64,000 nucleotides of DNA from Mycobacterium scrofulaceum (GTDB lineage Bacteria; Actinomycetota; Actinomycetes; Mycobacteriales; Mycobacteriaceae). Both the position numbers and the translations under genes were made by a program. The stretch covers positions 32,871-96,870 of the forward strand of contig NZ_MVIJ01000022.1 of assembly GCF_002086735.1 (NCBI RefSeq), in the 5' to 3' direction. This document shows positions 35,961-44,407 of the stretch, piece after piece. The notes under the pieces are model-generated. The model saw only the letters and a program-made list of their open reading frames with translations. It did no database searches and was not told the origin of the DNA. Positions within the stretch are counted from its first letter, which is position 1. Every line of letters begins with the position of its first letter.

Positions 35961-37145
35961 TTACCGGAAGGCGTCGCTGCCGGTGAAGGCCTGGCCGAGC
36001 ACCAGCTGATGCATCTCGGGCGTGCCCTCGTAGGTGAGCACCGACTCCAGGTTGACCATGTGCCGGATCACCGGGTACTCGAGCGATATGCCGTTGCCGC
36101 CCAGAATGGTTCGGGCGGTCCGGCAGATCTTGATGGCCTCCCGGGTGTTGTTCAGCTTGCCGAAGCTGACCTGCTCGGGACGCAGCCCGGGGCCGTCCTT
36201 GAGGCGGCCCAGGTGCAGCGACAGCAGCTGACCCTTGTGCAACTCGACCGCCATGTCGACGAGCTTGGCCTGGGTGAGCTGGAATCCGGCGATGGGGCGC
36301 CCGAATTGGGTGCGCTGCGTGGCGTAGTCGAGCGCGGCCTGCCAGGCCGACCGCGCCGCGCCCATCGAACCCCAGATGATGCCGTAACGCGCCTCGGACA
36401 GGCAGGACAGCGGTCCCCGCAGCCCGTTGGCCTCGGGCAGCATCGCGTCGGCGGGCAACCGCACGTCGTCGAGCACCAGCTCGCTGGTGATCGAGGCGCG
36501 CAGCGACAGCTTGTGGTGAATGGTGTCGGCGGAGAAGCCCGGTGTCCTGGTGGGCACGACGAAGCCGCGGATGCCGTCGTCGGTGGCCGCCCACACGACG
36601 GCGACGTCGGCGACCGAGCCGTTGGTGATCCACATCTTCCGGCCGTTGAGCACCCAGTCGGAACCGTCGCGCCGCGCGCGGGTCTTCATCGCGGCGGGGT
36701 CGGACCCGACGTCGGGTTCGGTCAGCCCGAAGCAGCCCAGCAGCTCGCCGGTCGCCATCGCGGGCAGCCACTGCCGCTTCTGCTCCTCGGACCCGAAGTT
36801 CCAGATCGCGAACATCGCCAGCGAGCCCTGCACCGACACCATGGACCGCAGGCCGGAGTCGGCGGCCTCCAGCTCCACGCAGGCCAGGCCGTAGTGCACG
36901 GCCGACGCCCCGCCGCACCCGTAGCCGTCCAGGTGCATGCCCAGCAGGCCGAGCTGGCCGAACCCCTTGGCGAGTTCGCGCACCGGCAGGTCGCCGATCT
37001 CGAACCACTCCGCCACGTGGGGCGCGACATGCTCGGCGCAGAACCTGCGGACGGTGTCGCGCAGCGCGAGCTCGTCGTCGGACAGCGAGGCGTCCAGCCC
37101 CAGGGGGTCGTACCGGTCGAAGGCGGGCGGCTTGTGGGTGCTCAT
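35961..37145 (-). CDS. fadE7: Acyl-CoA dehydrogenase, glutaryl-CoA dehydrogenase-like (FadE7)
   Basis: The 394-residue ACAD is related to glutaryl-CoA dehydrogenases: the N-terminal DPLGLDASLSDDE entry, CFGLTEPDVGSDPAAMKTRARRDG, the QLTQAKLVDMA region, GGNGIS and a terminal TYEGTPEMHQLVLGQAFTG. The Glu of YEGT is the expected base. Members oxidise (and in true GcdH decarboxylate) dicarboxylyl-CoA such as glutaryl-CoA; whether this one does is not certain. It matches FadE7/Rv0400c in length (394 vs 395). It is 26 nt from the SDR gene upstream and 12 nt from the next ACAD. Confidence 0.87.
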   Translation of the reverse strand: MSTHKPPAFDRYDPLGLDASLSDDELALRDTVRRFCAEHVAPHVAEWFEIGDLPVRELAKGFGQLGLLGMHLDGYGCGGASAVHYGLACVELEAADSGLRSMVSVQGSLAMFAIWNFGSEEQKRQWLPAMATGELLGCFGLTEPDVGSDPAAMKTRARRDGSDWVLNGRKMWITNGSVADVAVVWAATDDGIRGFVVPTRTPGFSADTIHHKLSLRASITSELVLDDVRLPADAMLPEANGLRGPLSCLSEARYGIIWGSMGAARSAWQAALDYATQRTQFGRPIAGFQLTQAKLVDMAVELHKGQLLSLHLGRLKDGPGLRPEQVSFGKLNNTREAIKICRTARTILGGNGISLEYPVIRHMVNLESVLTYEGTPEMHQLVLGQAFTGSDAFR

Positions 37146-37171
37146 CGGTTCAGCCTGCCACTAACCGGCCG

Positions 37172-37918
37172 CTAACCGGCCATCGTCAGGCCGCCGCTGA
37201 CGCTGATCACCTGTCCGGTGATGAACGACGCCGCCGGCGACGCGAAGAACAGCACGGCCGCGGCGACCTCCTCGGGCCGCGCCAGGCGGCGAAACGGAAT
37301 GGCCTTGACCAGCGCCTCTTTCAGCTTCTCGGGCTGGGCGTGGAAGAGCGGCGTGTCGGTCGGACCGGGGCAGACGCAGTTGACCGTGATCTGGTGGCGG
37401 GCCATCTCGCGGGCCAGCGACTTGGTCAGAGCGATCACCCCGCCCTTGGCGCCGGCGTAGATGGATTCCCCGGCGCTGCCGACACGGCCGGCGTCGCTGG
37501 CCACGTTGACCACGCGCCCGCCGGCGTGGGTCTCGATCATCCCCGGCAGGAACGCGGCGCAGACGTGCACCGGCCCCAGGTAGTTGATGGCCACCACCTT
37601 GGCCGCGAATTCCGGTGTGGCGTTGAGGAATTGGTCGGTGCGGTCCCAACCGGCGGCGTTGACGACGATGCCGGGCACGCCCGCCTCGGCGTGCGTGACG
37701 TCCCGCAGGCTGTTCACCTGGGTCGGGTCGGCGACGTCCACCGGCACCGCGGTGATCAGCCCCGGGCGCTCGTTGGCGGTCGCCGCCGCGGCGGCCTCGT
37801 CCAGGTCGGCGGCGATCACCCGGTCGCCTCGCGCGGCGAGGGCCAGCGCAATCGCCTTGCCGATCCCCGAACCGGCCCCGGTCACCACGGCCAGGGCGCC
37901 GTCTGAATGCTCGTTCAT
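37172..37918 (-). CDS. SDR resembling 2-hydroxycyclohexanecarboxyl-CoA dehydrogenase (BadH-like)
   Basis: The 248-residue classical SDR has TGAGSGIG (nucleotide), NAAG, SDAGRVGS with the catalytic Ser, YAGAK, and VCPGPTDTPL. Stretches such as NAAGWD, VNVASDAGRVGS and ITGQVISVSGGLTM recall BadH of the cyclohexanecarboxylate pathway more than the FabG family. ATG 37918 is chosen because TAGATT lies 8 nt upstream on the minus strand; GTG 37939 would add 7 residues. It is the first gene of an operon continuing into two acyl-CoA dehydrogenases, TetR and a secreted protein. Substrate assignment is an inference from remembered sequence likeness. Confidence 0.82.
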   Translation of the reverse strand: MNEHSDGALAVVTGAGSGIGKAIALALAARGDRVIAADLDEAAAAATANERPGLITAVPVDVADPTQVNSLRDVTHAEAGVPGIVVNAAGWDRTDQFLNATPEFAAKVVAINYLGPVHVCAAFLPGMIETHAGGRVVNVASDAGRVGSAGESIYAGAKGGVIALTKSLAREMARHQITVNCVCPGPTDTPLFHAQPEKLKEALVKAIPFRRLARPEEVAAAVLFFASPAASFITGQVISVSGGLTMAG

Positions 37919-37974
37919 TGCTGCCGAATCTAGGTTCACCGCCTCGGCGGGGTCAAGGTCGGCGGTCGGCCCGG

Positions 37975-37980
37975 TAGTCT
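37975..37980 (+). promoter_or_regulatory. -10 box for leaderless DUF3054 transcript
   Basis: TAGTCT, 6 nt, ATG 37987. It lies in the 68-bp divergent gap with the SDR operon, whose own -10 (TAGATT on the minus strand, 37932-37927) is 42 bp away. Confidence 0.55.
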
Positions 37981-37986
37981 CGCTGC

Positions 37987-38349
37987 ATGCGGCGGCTGCT
38001 GTGGCTGGGCTGGGACGTCGTCGGCGTGTTGGTGTTCTGTGCGGTCGGGCGTCGCAGCCACGACGAAGGACTCGACGTCGCCGGCCTCGCCGCCACGGCG
38101 TGGCCGTTTCTCACCGGGACCTTCGTCGGATGGCTGGCGGCGCGCGCGTGGCGGCGCCCCACCGCGCTGGCGCCGACCGGGGTGGTCGTCTGGCTGTGCA
38201 CCGTCGTCGTCGGCATGGTCTTGCGCAAGGCGAGTTCCGCGGGGGTGGCGGCCAGTTTCGTGGTGGTGGCGGCGTCGGTCACCGCGTTGTTGTTGCTCGG
38301 GTGGCGAGCGGTCGCCGGGCTGATCCTGCGGCGCCGGACCGGCGTGTAG
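37987..38349 (+). CDS. DUF3054 membrane protein (Rv0401-like)
   Basis: The 120-residue protein has four hydrophobic segments: residues about 4-20, 35-52, 63-80 and 88-110, with Arg-rich loops. The DUF3054 features are WDVVGVLVFCAVGRRSHDEG, TFVGWLAARAW and GMVLRKASSAG. Function is unknown. Leaderless start at ATG 37987. It is followed 4 nt later by a methyltransferase gene on the same strand, so they form a pair. Rv0401 homologue by position next to fadE7. Confidence 0.87.
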   Translation: MRRLLWLGWDVVGVLVFCAVGRRSHDEGLDVAGLAATAWPFLTGTFVGWLAARAWRRPTALAPTGVVVWLCTVVVGMVLRKASSAGVAASFVVVAASVTALLLLGWRAVAGLILRRRTGV

Positions 38350-38353
38350 AGCC

Positions 38354-39217
38354 ATGGCGGCGACGACCGGCGTGGCGGCGGCCGCGGTGTTCGGCGCCGC
38401 CGCCCGGGCCGTCGCCACCAACAGGGGCTTGCTGAACGATCCGTTCGCCGAGCCGCTGGTGCGCGCCGCCGGGGTGGACCACTTCGTCCGCGTGATCGAC
38501 GACGACCGATTCGCCGCGGACGACGCTGACGGCCCGCGCTTCCTGGACCTGTGCGCGGCGCACACCCGCTTCGTCGACGAGTTCGCCGCCGAAGCGGGGC
38601 GGGCGGGACTTCGTCAGGTGGTGATCCTGGCCTCCGGCCTGGACACCCGCCCCTACCGGCTGTGGTGGCCGTCCGGGACAACGGTTTTCGAGATCGAGCG
38701 GCCCGAGGTGCTTGACTTCAAGGACGAAGCGCTGCGCGGCCTGGGCGCCACGCTGACGGCGAGTCGGCGCGCGGTCGGGGCCGGGCTGCATCAGGACTGG
38801 CCCGCGGCGCTGCGGCGGGTCGGTTTCGACGCCACCGCCCCTACGGTGTGGATCGCCGAGCGGGTGCTGATCGGGTTCCTCACGCCCGCGGTGCAGGACC
38901 GCGTGTTGCACGGGGTGACCGCGATGAGCGCCGCCGGCAGCCGGTTCGCCGCCGATCACATGCCGACGTGGACACCCCTGCAACTGGAGGCGGAGCGGTC
39001 GTTCGTCGACGGCTGGCGCCGGCACGGCCTGGACGTCGACCTGGCCAGCCTGACCCACCCGGGCCAATACCACTACGTCCCCGAGTATTTGGCGACGCGC
39101 GGCTGGGAGGCGGCGCAGCGCAGCCTCGCCGAGTTGCTCCGCTTCATGGGCCTGCCGGCCCGTCGGCCCGACGGCACGCCGTTCGTCCCCGAGTACCTCA
39201 CCGCGACGCGGGGGTAG
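38354..39217 (+). CDS. Putative S-adenosylmethionine-dependent methyltransferase (TIGR00027/LCMT-like)
   Basis: The 287 residues match the expanded mycobacterial methyltransferase family related to leucine carboxyl methyltransferases: NRGLLNDPFAEPLV (N-terminus), RTRFVDEF-like HTRFVDEFAAEA, QVVILASGLDTRPYRL (SAM-binding), VFEIERPEVLDFKDEAL, WIAERVLIGFL and a C-terminal SLAELLRFMG. The methyl acceptor of most members is unknown. Mycobacteria usually carry many paralogues. The gene is in the same unit as the DUF3054 gene and is followed by 234 bp without a gene, where the mmpL control region lies. Confidence 0.87.
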   Translation: MAATTGVAAAAVFGAAARAVATNRGLLNDPFAEPLVRAAGVDHFVRVIDDDRFAADDADGPRFLDLCAAHTRFVDEFAAEAGRAGLRQVVILASGLDTRPYRLWWPSGTTVFEIERPEVLDFKDEALRGLGATLTASRRAVGAGLHQDWPAALRRVGFDATAPTVWIAERVLIGFLTPAVQDRVLHGVTAMSAAGSRFAADHMPTWTPLQLEAERSFVDGWRRHGLDVDLASLTHPGQYHYVPEYLATRGWEAAQRSLAELLRFMGLPARRPDGTPFVPEYLTATRG

Positions 39218-39226
39218 GCCGCCGTG

Positions 39227-39257
39227 TTTAAGTTGGTTAACGGTTAATTAACTTAAA
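39227..39257. promoter_or_regulatory. 31-bp near-perfect palindrome upstream of mmpL (candidate operator)
   Basis: The outer arms TTTAAGTT (39227-39234) and AACTTAAA (39250-39257) are perfect, and the inner arms TTAAC and GTTAA also pair; 26 of 31 positions are symmetric. It is strikingly AT-rich for this genome. It lies 195 bp before the mmpL start, upstream of a possible -10 TAGGGT (39291-39296). It resembles a binding site for a dimeric or tetrameric TetR/MarR-type regulator; the cognate protein is unknown. Confidence 0.65.
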
Positions 39258-39330
39258 TTAGTTCGGCCGATTCGTGAACCCCGTGCGGCCTAGGGTCGTA
39301 ACACGATTTGTGAGCCGCTACTGCGAAGGG

Positions 39331-39372
39331 GTGCCGATGGTGAGGACGGTGCGCGCTCCGCGCCGCGAATAG
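39331..39372 (+). promoter_or_regulatory. Possible arginine-rich upstream ORF in the mmpL leader
   Basis: GAAGGGG is followed by in-frame GTG 39331 and ATG 39337, then MVRTVRAPRRE and a TAG at 39370-39372. Four of eleven codons from the ATG are Arg. A short GC hairpin (CCCC AAGCC GGGG, 39378-39390) follows directly. The layout resembles a leader-peptide control device, but no conserved attenuator is recognised. Confidence 0.35.
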
Positions 39373-39451
39373 CGAAACCCCAAGCCGGGGCTCCGAAGTT
39401 GGACACAGGCCGATCGGGGGGATCAACAGCCAATCAGCGCAGAGGACGCAC

Positions 39452-41671
39452 ATGCTAGAGCGACTGGCCCTGCTCGCGATCTCCGCACCGCGCCGGGTGA
39501 TCGCGGGTGCGATCGTCGTGGCGGTCCTCGCCGCCGTCTTCGGCGTCCCGGCCGCGGCCACCATGCCCGGCGGCGGGTTCCTCGACCAGACGGCCGAATC
39601 CTCGCGCGCCACCGCGATTCTGGCCGAGAAGTTCCACCAGGGCGACATGGAGATGACCCTGTTGCTGCGAGCGCAGAGCGGCGTCAACGACGGGGCCGGC
39701 CGGATCGTGGGCACGGACATCGCCCGTCAGCTGGCACAGTCACCGTTCGTCGCGCAGGTGGCATCGCCGTGGACCTCGCCGCAACCCGGGCTGGTCAGCG
39801 GCGACGGGAAGTCCGCGCTGATCGTGGCCGCGCTCAACGGAGGGGAAGGCGGCGCTCCCCGGCACGCCCGGGAGCTGGCGGATCGGCTCACGCGCGACCG
39901 CGACGGCGTGACCGTGCAGGCCGGTGGTATGGCGATCATCTACGAAGAGCTGAACCGCCAGACCGAAAACGACCTGCTGCGAATGGAATTCATCGCGATA
40001 CCGCTGAGCTTCGCCGCGCTGGTGTGGGTGTTCGGCGGGTTGCTGGCCGCCGCGTTGCCCATTCTCGTCGGCGGGTTCGCCATCCTGGGTTCCCTCGCGG
40101 TGTTGCGGGCGGTGGGCATGTTCGCGGACGTGTCCATCTTCGCCGTGAACGTGGCGGTGGCGTTGGCCTTGGCGTTGGGCATCGACTACACCCTGCTGAT
40201 CGTCAGCCGCTATCGCGACGAACTGGCCGGGGGACTGCCCCCCGGGGAGGCCCTCCCGCGCACCATGGCCACGGCCGGGCGCACCGTGCTGTTCTCCGCG
40301 CTGACGGTGGCCCTCGCCCTGGCCGCGTTGGTGATCTTCCCGATGTACTTCCTCAGGTCGTTCGCCTACGCCGGCGTCGCGGTGGTGGCTTTCGCGGCCC
40401 TGGCCGCGATGGTGGTCGCCCCCGCGGTGATCGTGTTGCTGGGCGACCGGCTCGACGCGCTGAACGTCCGCAACGTGGGCCGCCTGCGCCCCGGGTCCGT
40501 GCCCGTCGAGCGCACGTTCTGGTACCGGACGGCAAAGGTGGCCATGCGCCACGCGCTGCCCGTCGGCCTGGCCATCATCGCCCTTCTGCTCGCCCTGGGC
40601 GCGCCCTTCCTCGGCATCAAATGGGGCTATCCCGACGATCGGGTGCTCCCGGCGTCGTCGTCGGCGCGGTCCGTCAGCGACCGGATCCGGCACGACTTCG
40701 GCACCGGCTCCGCGACCACGGTGCGGGTCGTCGTCGCGCACACCGGGGGACCGGCCGCGCACGAACTCGGCGAGTACGCCGCGCGGCTGTCGCGCGTTCC
40801 CGACGTGGCGGCGGTGTCCGCGCCGACGGGAACCTTCGTCGCCGGCGAGCGCACGGGGCCGCCGTCGGCGCCCGCCGGACTGACGGACGGCAGCGCGTAC
40901 CTGACGGTGGCCAGCACCGCGCCCCTGTTCTCGCCGGCGTCCGACGCGCAGCTGGACCGTTTGCACGCGATCCCGCCGCCCGGGGACCAGCAGGTCGCCA
41001 TGACCGGGATGGCTCAGATGAGTCGCGACTCCGTCAACGCGATCACCTCGCGGCTGCCGTGGCTGTTCGGTTTCGTCGCGTGCGTCACGCTGGTGCTGCT
41101 CTTCGTGCTCACCGGCAGCGTGCTGCTGCCCGTCAAGGCGGTGCTGCTCAACATGCTCTCGTTGACGGCGGGGTTCGGCGCTCTGGTGTGGATCTTCCAG
41201 GACGGTCATCTGGGGGCGATGGGCACCACCCCGACCGGCACGCTGGTCGCCACCATCCCGGTGTTGATGTTCTGCGTCGCGTTCGGATTGTCCATGGACT
41301 ACGAGGTTTTCCTGCTGTCCCGCATCCGCGAGTACTGGCTCGAATCGCCCCGCACGCGGGCCGACAACGACGAGAGCATCGCGCTCGGCGTCGCGCGCAC
41401 GGGCCGGATCATCACGGCGGCGGCGCTGCTGATGTCGATCTCGTTCGCCGCCCTGACTTCCGCGGGGGTCTCGTTCATGCGGATGTTCGGGGTAGGGCTG
41501 ACCCTCGCCGTGCTGGTCGACGCGACGTTGGTGCGGATGCTGCTCGTCCCGGCGTTCATGCACGTGTTCGGCCGGCTGAACTGGTGGGCGCCCGCACCGC
41601 TCGCGCGGCTCCGCCGGCCCGTGGATGCCCGCCGGACGGGCGTGGCCCGCGCGGCCGGCCCGATCCGCTGA
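39452..41671 (+). CDS. MmpL/RND-family transporter (short form)
   Basis: The 739-residue protein has an N-terminal membrane helix, a periplasmic domain, helices 2-6, a second periplasmic domain and helices 7-12. The proton-relay Asp-Tyr pairs are in ALGIDYTLLIVSRYRDE and FGLSMDYEVFLLSRIREYW, the MMPL signatures. It lacks the long C-terminal cytosolic domain of MmpL1-MmpL13 (about 940-970 aa), resembling the ActII-3/SCO-type short MMPL exporters. Lipid or small-molecule export across the inner membrane is expected. It has no adjacent mmpS. The upstream palindrome and uORF suggest regulated expression. Confidence 0.88.
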   Translation: MLERLALLAISAPRRVIAGAIVVAVLAAVFGVPAAATMPGGGFLDQTAESSRATAILAEKFHQGDMEMTLLLRAQSGVNDGAGRIVGTDIARQLAQSPFVAQVASPWTSPQPGLVSGDGKSALIVAALNGGEGGAPRHARELADRLTRDRDGVTVQAGGMAIIYEELNRQTENDLLRMEFIAIPLSFAALVWVFGGLLAAALPILVGGFAILGSLAVLRAVGMFADVSIFAVNVAVALALALGIDYTLLIVSRYRDELAGGLPPGEALPRTMATAGRTVLFSALTVALALAALVIFPMYFLRSFAYAGVAVVAFAALAAMVVAPAVIVLLGDRLDALNVRNVGRLRPGSVPVERTFWYRTAKVAMRHALPVGLAIIALLLALGAPFLGIKWGYPDDRVLPASSSARSVSDRIRHDFGTGSATTVRVVVAHTGGPAAHELGEYAARLSRVPDVAAVSAPTGTFVAGERTGPPSAPAGLTDGSAYLTVASTAPLFSPASDAQLDRLHAIPPPGDQQVAMTGMAQMSRDSVNAITSRLPWLFGFVACVTLVLLFVLTGSVLLPVKAVLLNMLSLTAGFGALVWIFQDGHLGAMGTTPTGTLVATIPVLMFCVAFGLSMDYEVFLLSRIREYWLESPRTRADNDESIALGVARTGRIITAAALLMSISFAALTSAGVSFMRMFGVGLTLAVLVDATLVRMLLVPAFMHVFGRLNWWAPAPLARLRRPVDARRTGVARAAGPIR

Positions 41672-41713
41672 ACCGGGTGGAATGCTTCCGCGGCGCAGGC
41701 GTTGGATGGTGAC

Positions 41714-42235
41714 GTGGTGCACCCGTCGAGTCCACCTGCCGCCGGTCACCGGCTGCGCTTCGTGTCGGCCACGCACGACGACCCGTTGGCGCAGCCGCTG
41801 CTGGCCGAGCTGGCCGACGAGTACGCGCAGCGCTACGGCGGCACCCCGAGCACGCACCTGTCGTGGTTACCGGTGCCGAAGGCCGAATTGGCGCCGCCCG
41901 ACGGCGGCCTGCTGATCGGGGTGCTCGACGGCGTGCCCGTCACCGGCGGCGCGTTCCTGCGCTACGACGCCGAGACCGCCGAGCTCAAGCGGATCTGGAC
42001 CGACCGGGCGTATCGGCGCCGCGGGTACGCCCGCGTCCTGCTGGCGGCCCTGGAGGCCGAGGCCGCCGCGCGCGGGTACCGGCGGCTCTACCTGATCACC
42101 GGCAACCGGCAACCCGAGGCCGAGGCGCTCTACGACGGGACCGGCTACACCCGCGTGCCCGCCGACCCGCTGCCGTCGTGGGGGCCGTTCGTGCCGATCG
42201 CGTTCGAGAAATGGCTGGTTTCCGACGGTCAGTGA
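41714..42235 (+). CDS. GNAT-family N-acetyltransferase
   Basis: The 173-residue protein has the GNAT core: strand and loop [32 protein letters not shown] with the acetyl-CoA motif A (RRRGYA, Q/R-x-x-G-x-A type) and [20 protein letters not shown]. The substrate is unknown. GTG 41714 or 41717 follows GGATGG; TTG 41702 is less likely. The 3' end overlaps the convergent YnfA gene by 7 nt. Position between mmpL and fgd1 is not conserved with M. tuberculosis as far as I recall. Confidence 0.85.
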   Translation: MVHPSSPPAAGHRLRFVSATHDDPLAQPLLAELADEYAQRYGGTPSTHLSWLPVPKAELAPPDGGLLIGVLDGVPVTGGAFLRYDAETAELKRIWTDRAYRRRGYARVLLAALEAEAAARGYRRLYLITGNRQPEAEALYDGTGYTRVPADPLPSWGPFVPIAFEKWLVSDGQ

Positions 42236-42564
42236 GGTCGCGGCGCGTACATGATCACCGCCACGCCCAGCAGGCAGACGACGGCGCCGATCACATCCCA
42301 GCGGTCGGGCCGGAACCCGTCGAATCGCATGCCCCACAGCAACGATCCGGCCACGAAGACGCCGCCATAGGCGGCCAGGATGCGACCGAAATGGGCGTCG
42401 GGCTGCAGGGTGGCCACAAAGCCGTAGGCGCCGAGCGCGACGACGCCCGCGCCCGCCCACACCGCGCCGCGGTGTTCGCGGATGCCCTGCCACACCAACC
42501 ACGCCCCGCCGATCTCGAACAGCGCCGCCACGGCGAACAGCGCGATCGACTTGGCAACCGTCAC
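42229..42564 (-). CDS. UPF0060 (YnfA-family) small membrane protein
   Basis: The 111-residue protein has four membrane helices and the YnfA pattern [55 protein letters not shown] and [10 protein letters not shown]. The family is related to small multidrug resistance proteins and is usually of unknown function, with resistance roles reported for some. It overlaps the GNAT stop by 7 nt tail to tail. It lies 46 nt downstream of the metallo-beta-lactamase-fold gene on the same strand, so they may share a transcript. Confidence 0.9.
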   Translation of the reverse strand: MTVAKSIALFAVAALFEIGGAWLVWQGIREHRGAVWAGAGVVALGAYGFVATLQPDAHFGRILAAYGGVFVAGSLLWGMRFDGFRPDRWDVIGAVVCLLGVAVIMYAPRPH

Positions 42565-42610
42565 AACCGTTTTCCCTCCGCCAGGGGCCGGCGGGTGACC
42601 CGGGTCCGCG

Positions 42611-43354
42611 TCATTCGGCGTCGGCCAGGGCGAGGGCCGCCGCGGTCGCCTCGCGTATCGGCCCGCGCCACACGTCGCCGTGCCCCGGCAACAGGACGTC
42701 GGTGTCGAGCAGCGCCAGGGCGGACAGGGTGCGGATGCAATCGCGTTGGCTGTGGCTGAAGATCGCCGGCAGCAGCTGCGGCCCGCGGTGGCGCAACAGC
42801 GGGTGACCGGTGATCAGCGCGTCGCCGCTGACCAGGACGCCGTCGACCACGTACGAGCAGTGCCCATTGGTGTGGCCGGGGCTGAAAACCGGTCGCGGCT
42901 GGCCCGGCAGGCCGGCGGCCACCTCGGCGGTCAGCGGTTGCGCGGAGGGGATGCCGTCGCGGATCAGGCCGCCGCTGCGGACCACATGGGCGGTCCACCT
43001 GGCCCAGCGGGGCCGCCAAATGCGCAGCGCCACATCGACGATGGACACCTGTTCCAGGTACTCGCGTTTGGCGTGCCCCACCTCGTCGGCGTGGCAGTAC
43101 ACCGGGACGCCGTGCTCGGCGGCGAACCAGATCGCCGAACCGAGGTGGTCGATGTGCGCGTGCGTCAGCAGGACGGCGCGCACGTCGCCGACGCCGTAGC
43201 CCAGCCCCGACAGCGAGGACAGCACCTCCGCGCGGTCGCCGGGGTAGCCCGCGTCGATCAACATCACGCCGGTGTCGTCGGTGACCAGGGTCCAGTTGAC
43301 CGCGTCCCCCCGGGCGAGGTGCACGCTGTCGGTGACCTGAACGAGCTGCGCCAT
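42611..43354 (-). CDS. Metallo-beta-lactamase-fold hydrolase (Rv0406c-like)
   Basis: The 247-residue protein has the zinc motif THAHIDH (His65, His67, Asp69, His70), the later ligand regions [13 protein letters not shown] (His) and [10 protein letters not shown] (Asp), and LLPGHGDVW near the end. The glyoxalase-II-like fold suggests hydrolysis of a thioester, lactone or similar bond; the substrate is unknown. It diverges from fgd1 with only 42 bp between, and its minus-strand -10 TACACT sits 7 nt before ATG 43354 (leaderless). Synteny matches Rv0406c next to fgd1. Confidence 0.88.
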   Translation of the reverse strand: MAQLVQVTDSVHLARGDAVNWTLVTDDTGVMLIDAGYPGDRAEVLSSLSGLGYGVGDVRAVLLTHAHIDHLGSAIWFAAEHGVPVYCHADEVGHAKREYLEQVSIVDVALRIWRPRWARWTAHVVRSGGLIRDGIPSAQPLTAEVAAGLPGQPRPVFSPGHTNGHCSYVVDGVLVSGDALITGHPLLRHRGPQLLPAIFSHSQRDCIRTLSALALLDTDVLLPGHGDVWRGPIREATAAALALADAE

Positions 43355-43396
43355 GCCCGCGAGTGTAGGAGCGACTCCGGGGAGTAGAAATAACTC
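43355..43396. promoter_or_regulatory. Divergent promoter region of the MBL-fold gene and fgd1
   Basis: On the minus strand TACACT (43367-43362) precedes ATG 43354 by 7 nt. On the plus strand TAGAAA (43385-43390) precedes GTG 43397 by 6 nt. Between them are two small dyads that share bases (GGAG CGA CTCC and ACTCC GG GGAGT), which might be a shared operator. Confidence 0.5.
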
Positions 43397-44407
43397 GTGG
43401 CTGAACTGAAACTTGGATACAAAGCATCCGCCGAACAATTCGCCCCGCGCGAGCTCGTCGAACTCGCTGTCGCCGCCGAAGCTCACGGCATGGACAGCGC
43501 AACCGTCAGTGACCACTTCCAGCCGTGGCGGCACGAGGGCGGGCATGCCCCGTTCTCGCTGGCGTGGATGACCGCCGTGGGTGAGCGCACCGAGCGGATC
43601 GTGCTGGGCACCTCGGTGCTCACGCCGACCTTCCGGTACAACCCCGCCGTCATCGCGCAGGCGTTCGCCACCATGGCCTGCCTGTACCCGGACCGGATCT
43701 TCCTCGGCGTCGGCACCGGTGAGGCCCTCAACGAGATCGCCACCGGGTACGAGGGCGAGTGGCCGGAATTCAAGGAGCGGTTCGCCCGGCTGCGTGAGTC
43801 GGTGCGCCTGATGCGCGAGCTCTGGCGCGGCGACCGCGTGGACTTCGACGGCGAGTACTACCGGCTCAAGGGCGCCTCGATCTACGACGTCCCCGAGGGT
43901 GGCGTCCCCATCTACGTGGCCGCCGGCGGTCCGGCCGTGGCCAAGTACGCCGGGCGGGCCGGGGACGGTTTCATCTGCACCTCGGGCAAGGGCGAGGAGC
44001 TCTACAAGGACAAGCTGATCCCGGCCGTCTCGGAGGGCGCCGCGGTCAACGACCGCAACGTCGACGACATCGACAAGATGATCGAGATCAAGATCTCCTA
44101 CGACCCCGATCCGGAGCTCGCCCTGGAAAACACCCGGTTCTGGGCGCCGCTGTCGCTGACCGCGGAGCAGAAGCACAGCATCGACGACCCGATCGAGATG
44201 GAGAAGGCCGCCGACGCGCTGCCGATCGAGCAGGTGGCCAAGCGGTGGATCGTCGCGTCGGACCCCGACGAGGCCGTCGCGAAGGTCAAGGACTACGTCG
44301 ACTGGGGGCTCAACCACCTGGTGTTCCACGCCCCCGGCCACGACCAGCGCCGGTTCCTGGACCTCTTCGAGAAGGACCTGGCCCCCAGGCTGCGGCGACT
44401 TGGCTGA
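43397..44407 (+). CDS. fgd1: F420-dependent glucose-6-phosphate dehydrogenase
   Basis: The 336-residue luciferase-like TIM barrel transfers hydride from glucose-6-phosphate to coenzyme F420, giving 6-phosphogluconolactone and F420H2, which supplies all F420-dependent reductases (including Ddn, which activates nitroimidazole drugs). Active-site residues known from M. tuberculosis FGD1 are all here: Asp39, His40, Trp44 and Glu109. Length 336 is identical. GTG 43397 has a weak -10 6 nt upstream. The end overlaps pta by 8 nt, so fgd1-pta-ackA form an operon as in Rv0407-Rv0409. Confidence 0.97.
   Translation: MAELKLGYKASAEQFAPRELVELAVAAEAHGMDSATVSDHFQPWRHEGGHAPFSLAWMTAVGERTERIVLGTSVLTPTFRYNPAVIAQAFATMACLYPDRIFLGVGTGEALNEIATGYEGEWPEFKERFARLRESVRLMRELWRGDRVDFDGEYYRLKGASIYDVPEGGVPIYVAAGGPAVAKYAGRAGDGFICTSGKGEELYKDKLIPAVSEGAAVNDRNVDDIDKMIEIKISYDPDPELALENTRFWAPLSLTAEQKHSIDDPIEMEKAADALPIEQVAKRWIVASDPDEAVAKVKDYVDWGLNHLVFHAPGHDQRRFLDLFEKDLAPRLRRLG

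Noticed and set aside
39300..39451. M-box, ydaO or cobalamin riboswitch in the mmpL leader
   Set aside because: Some fragments (CCGCTACTGC, GGTGAGG) recall such RNAs, but the order and the remaining conserved blocks are missing.
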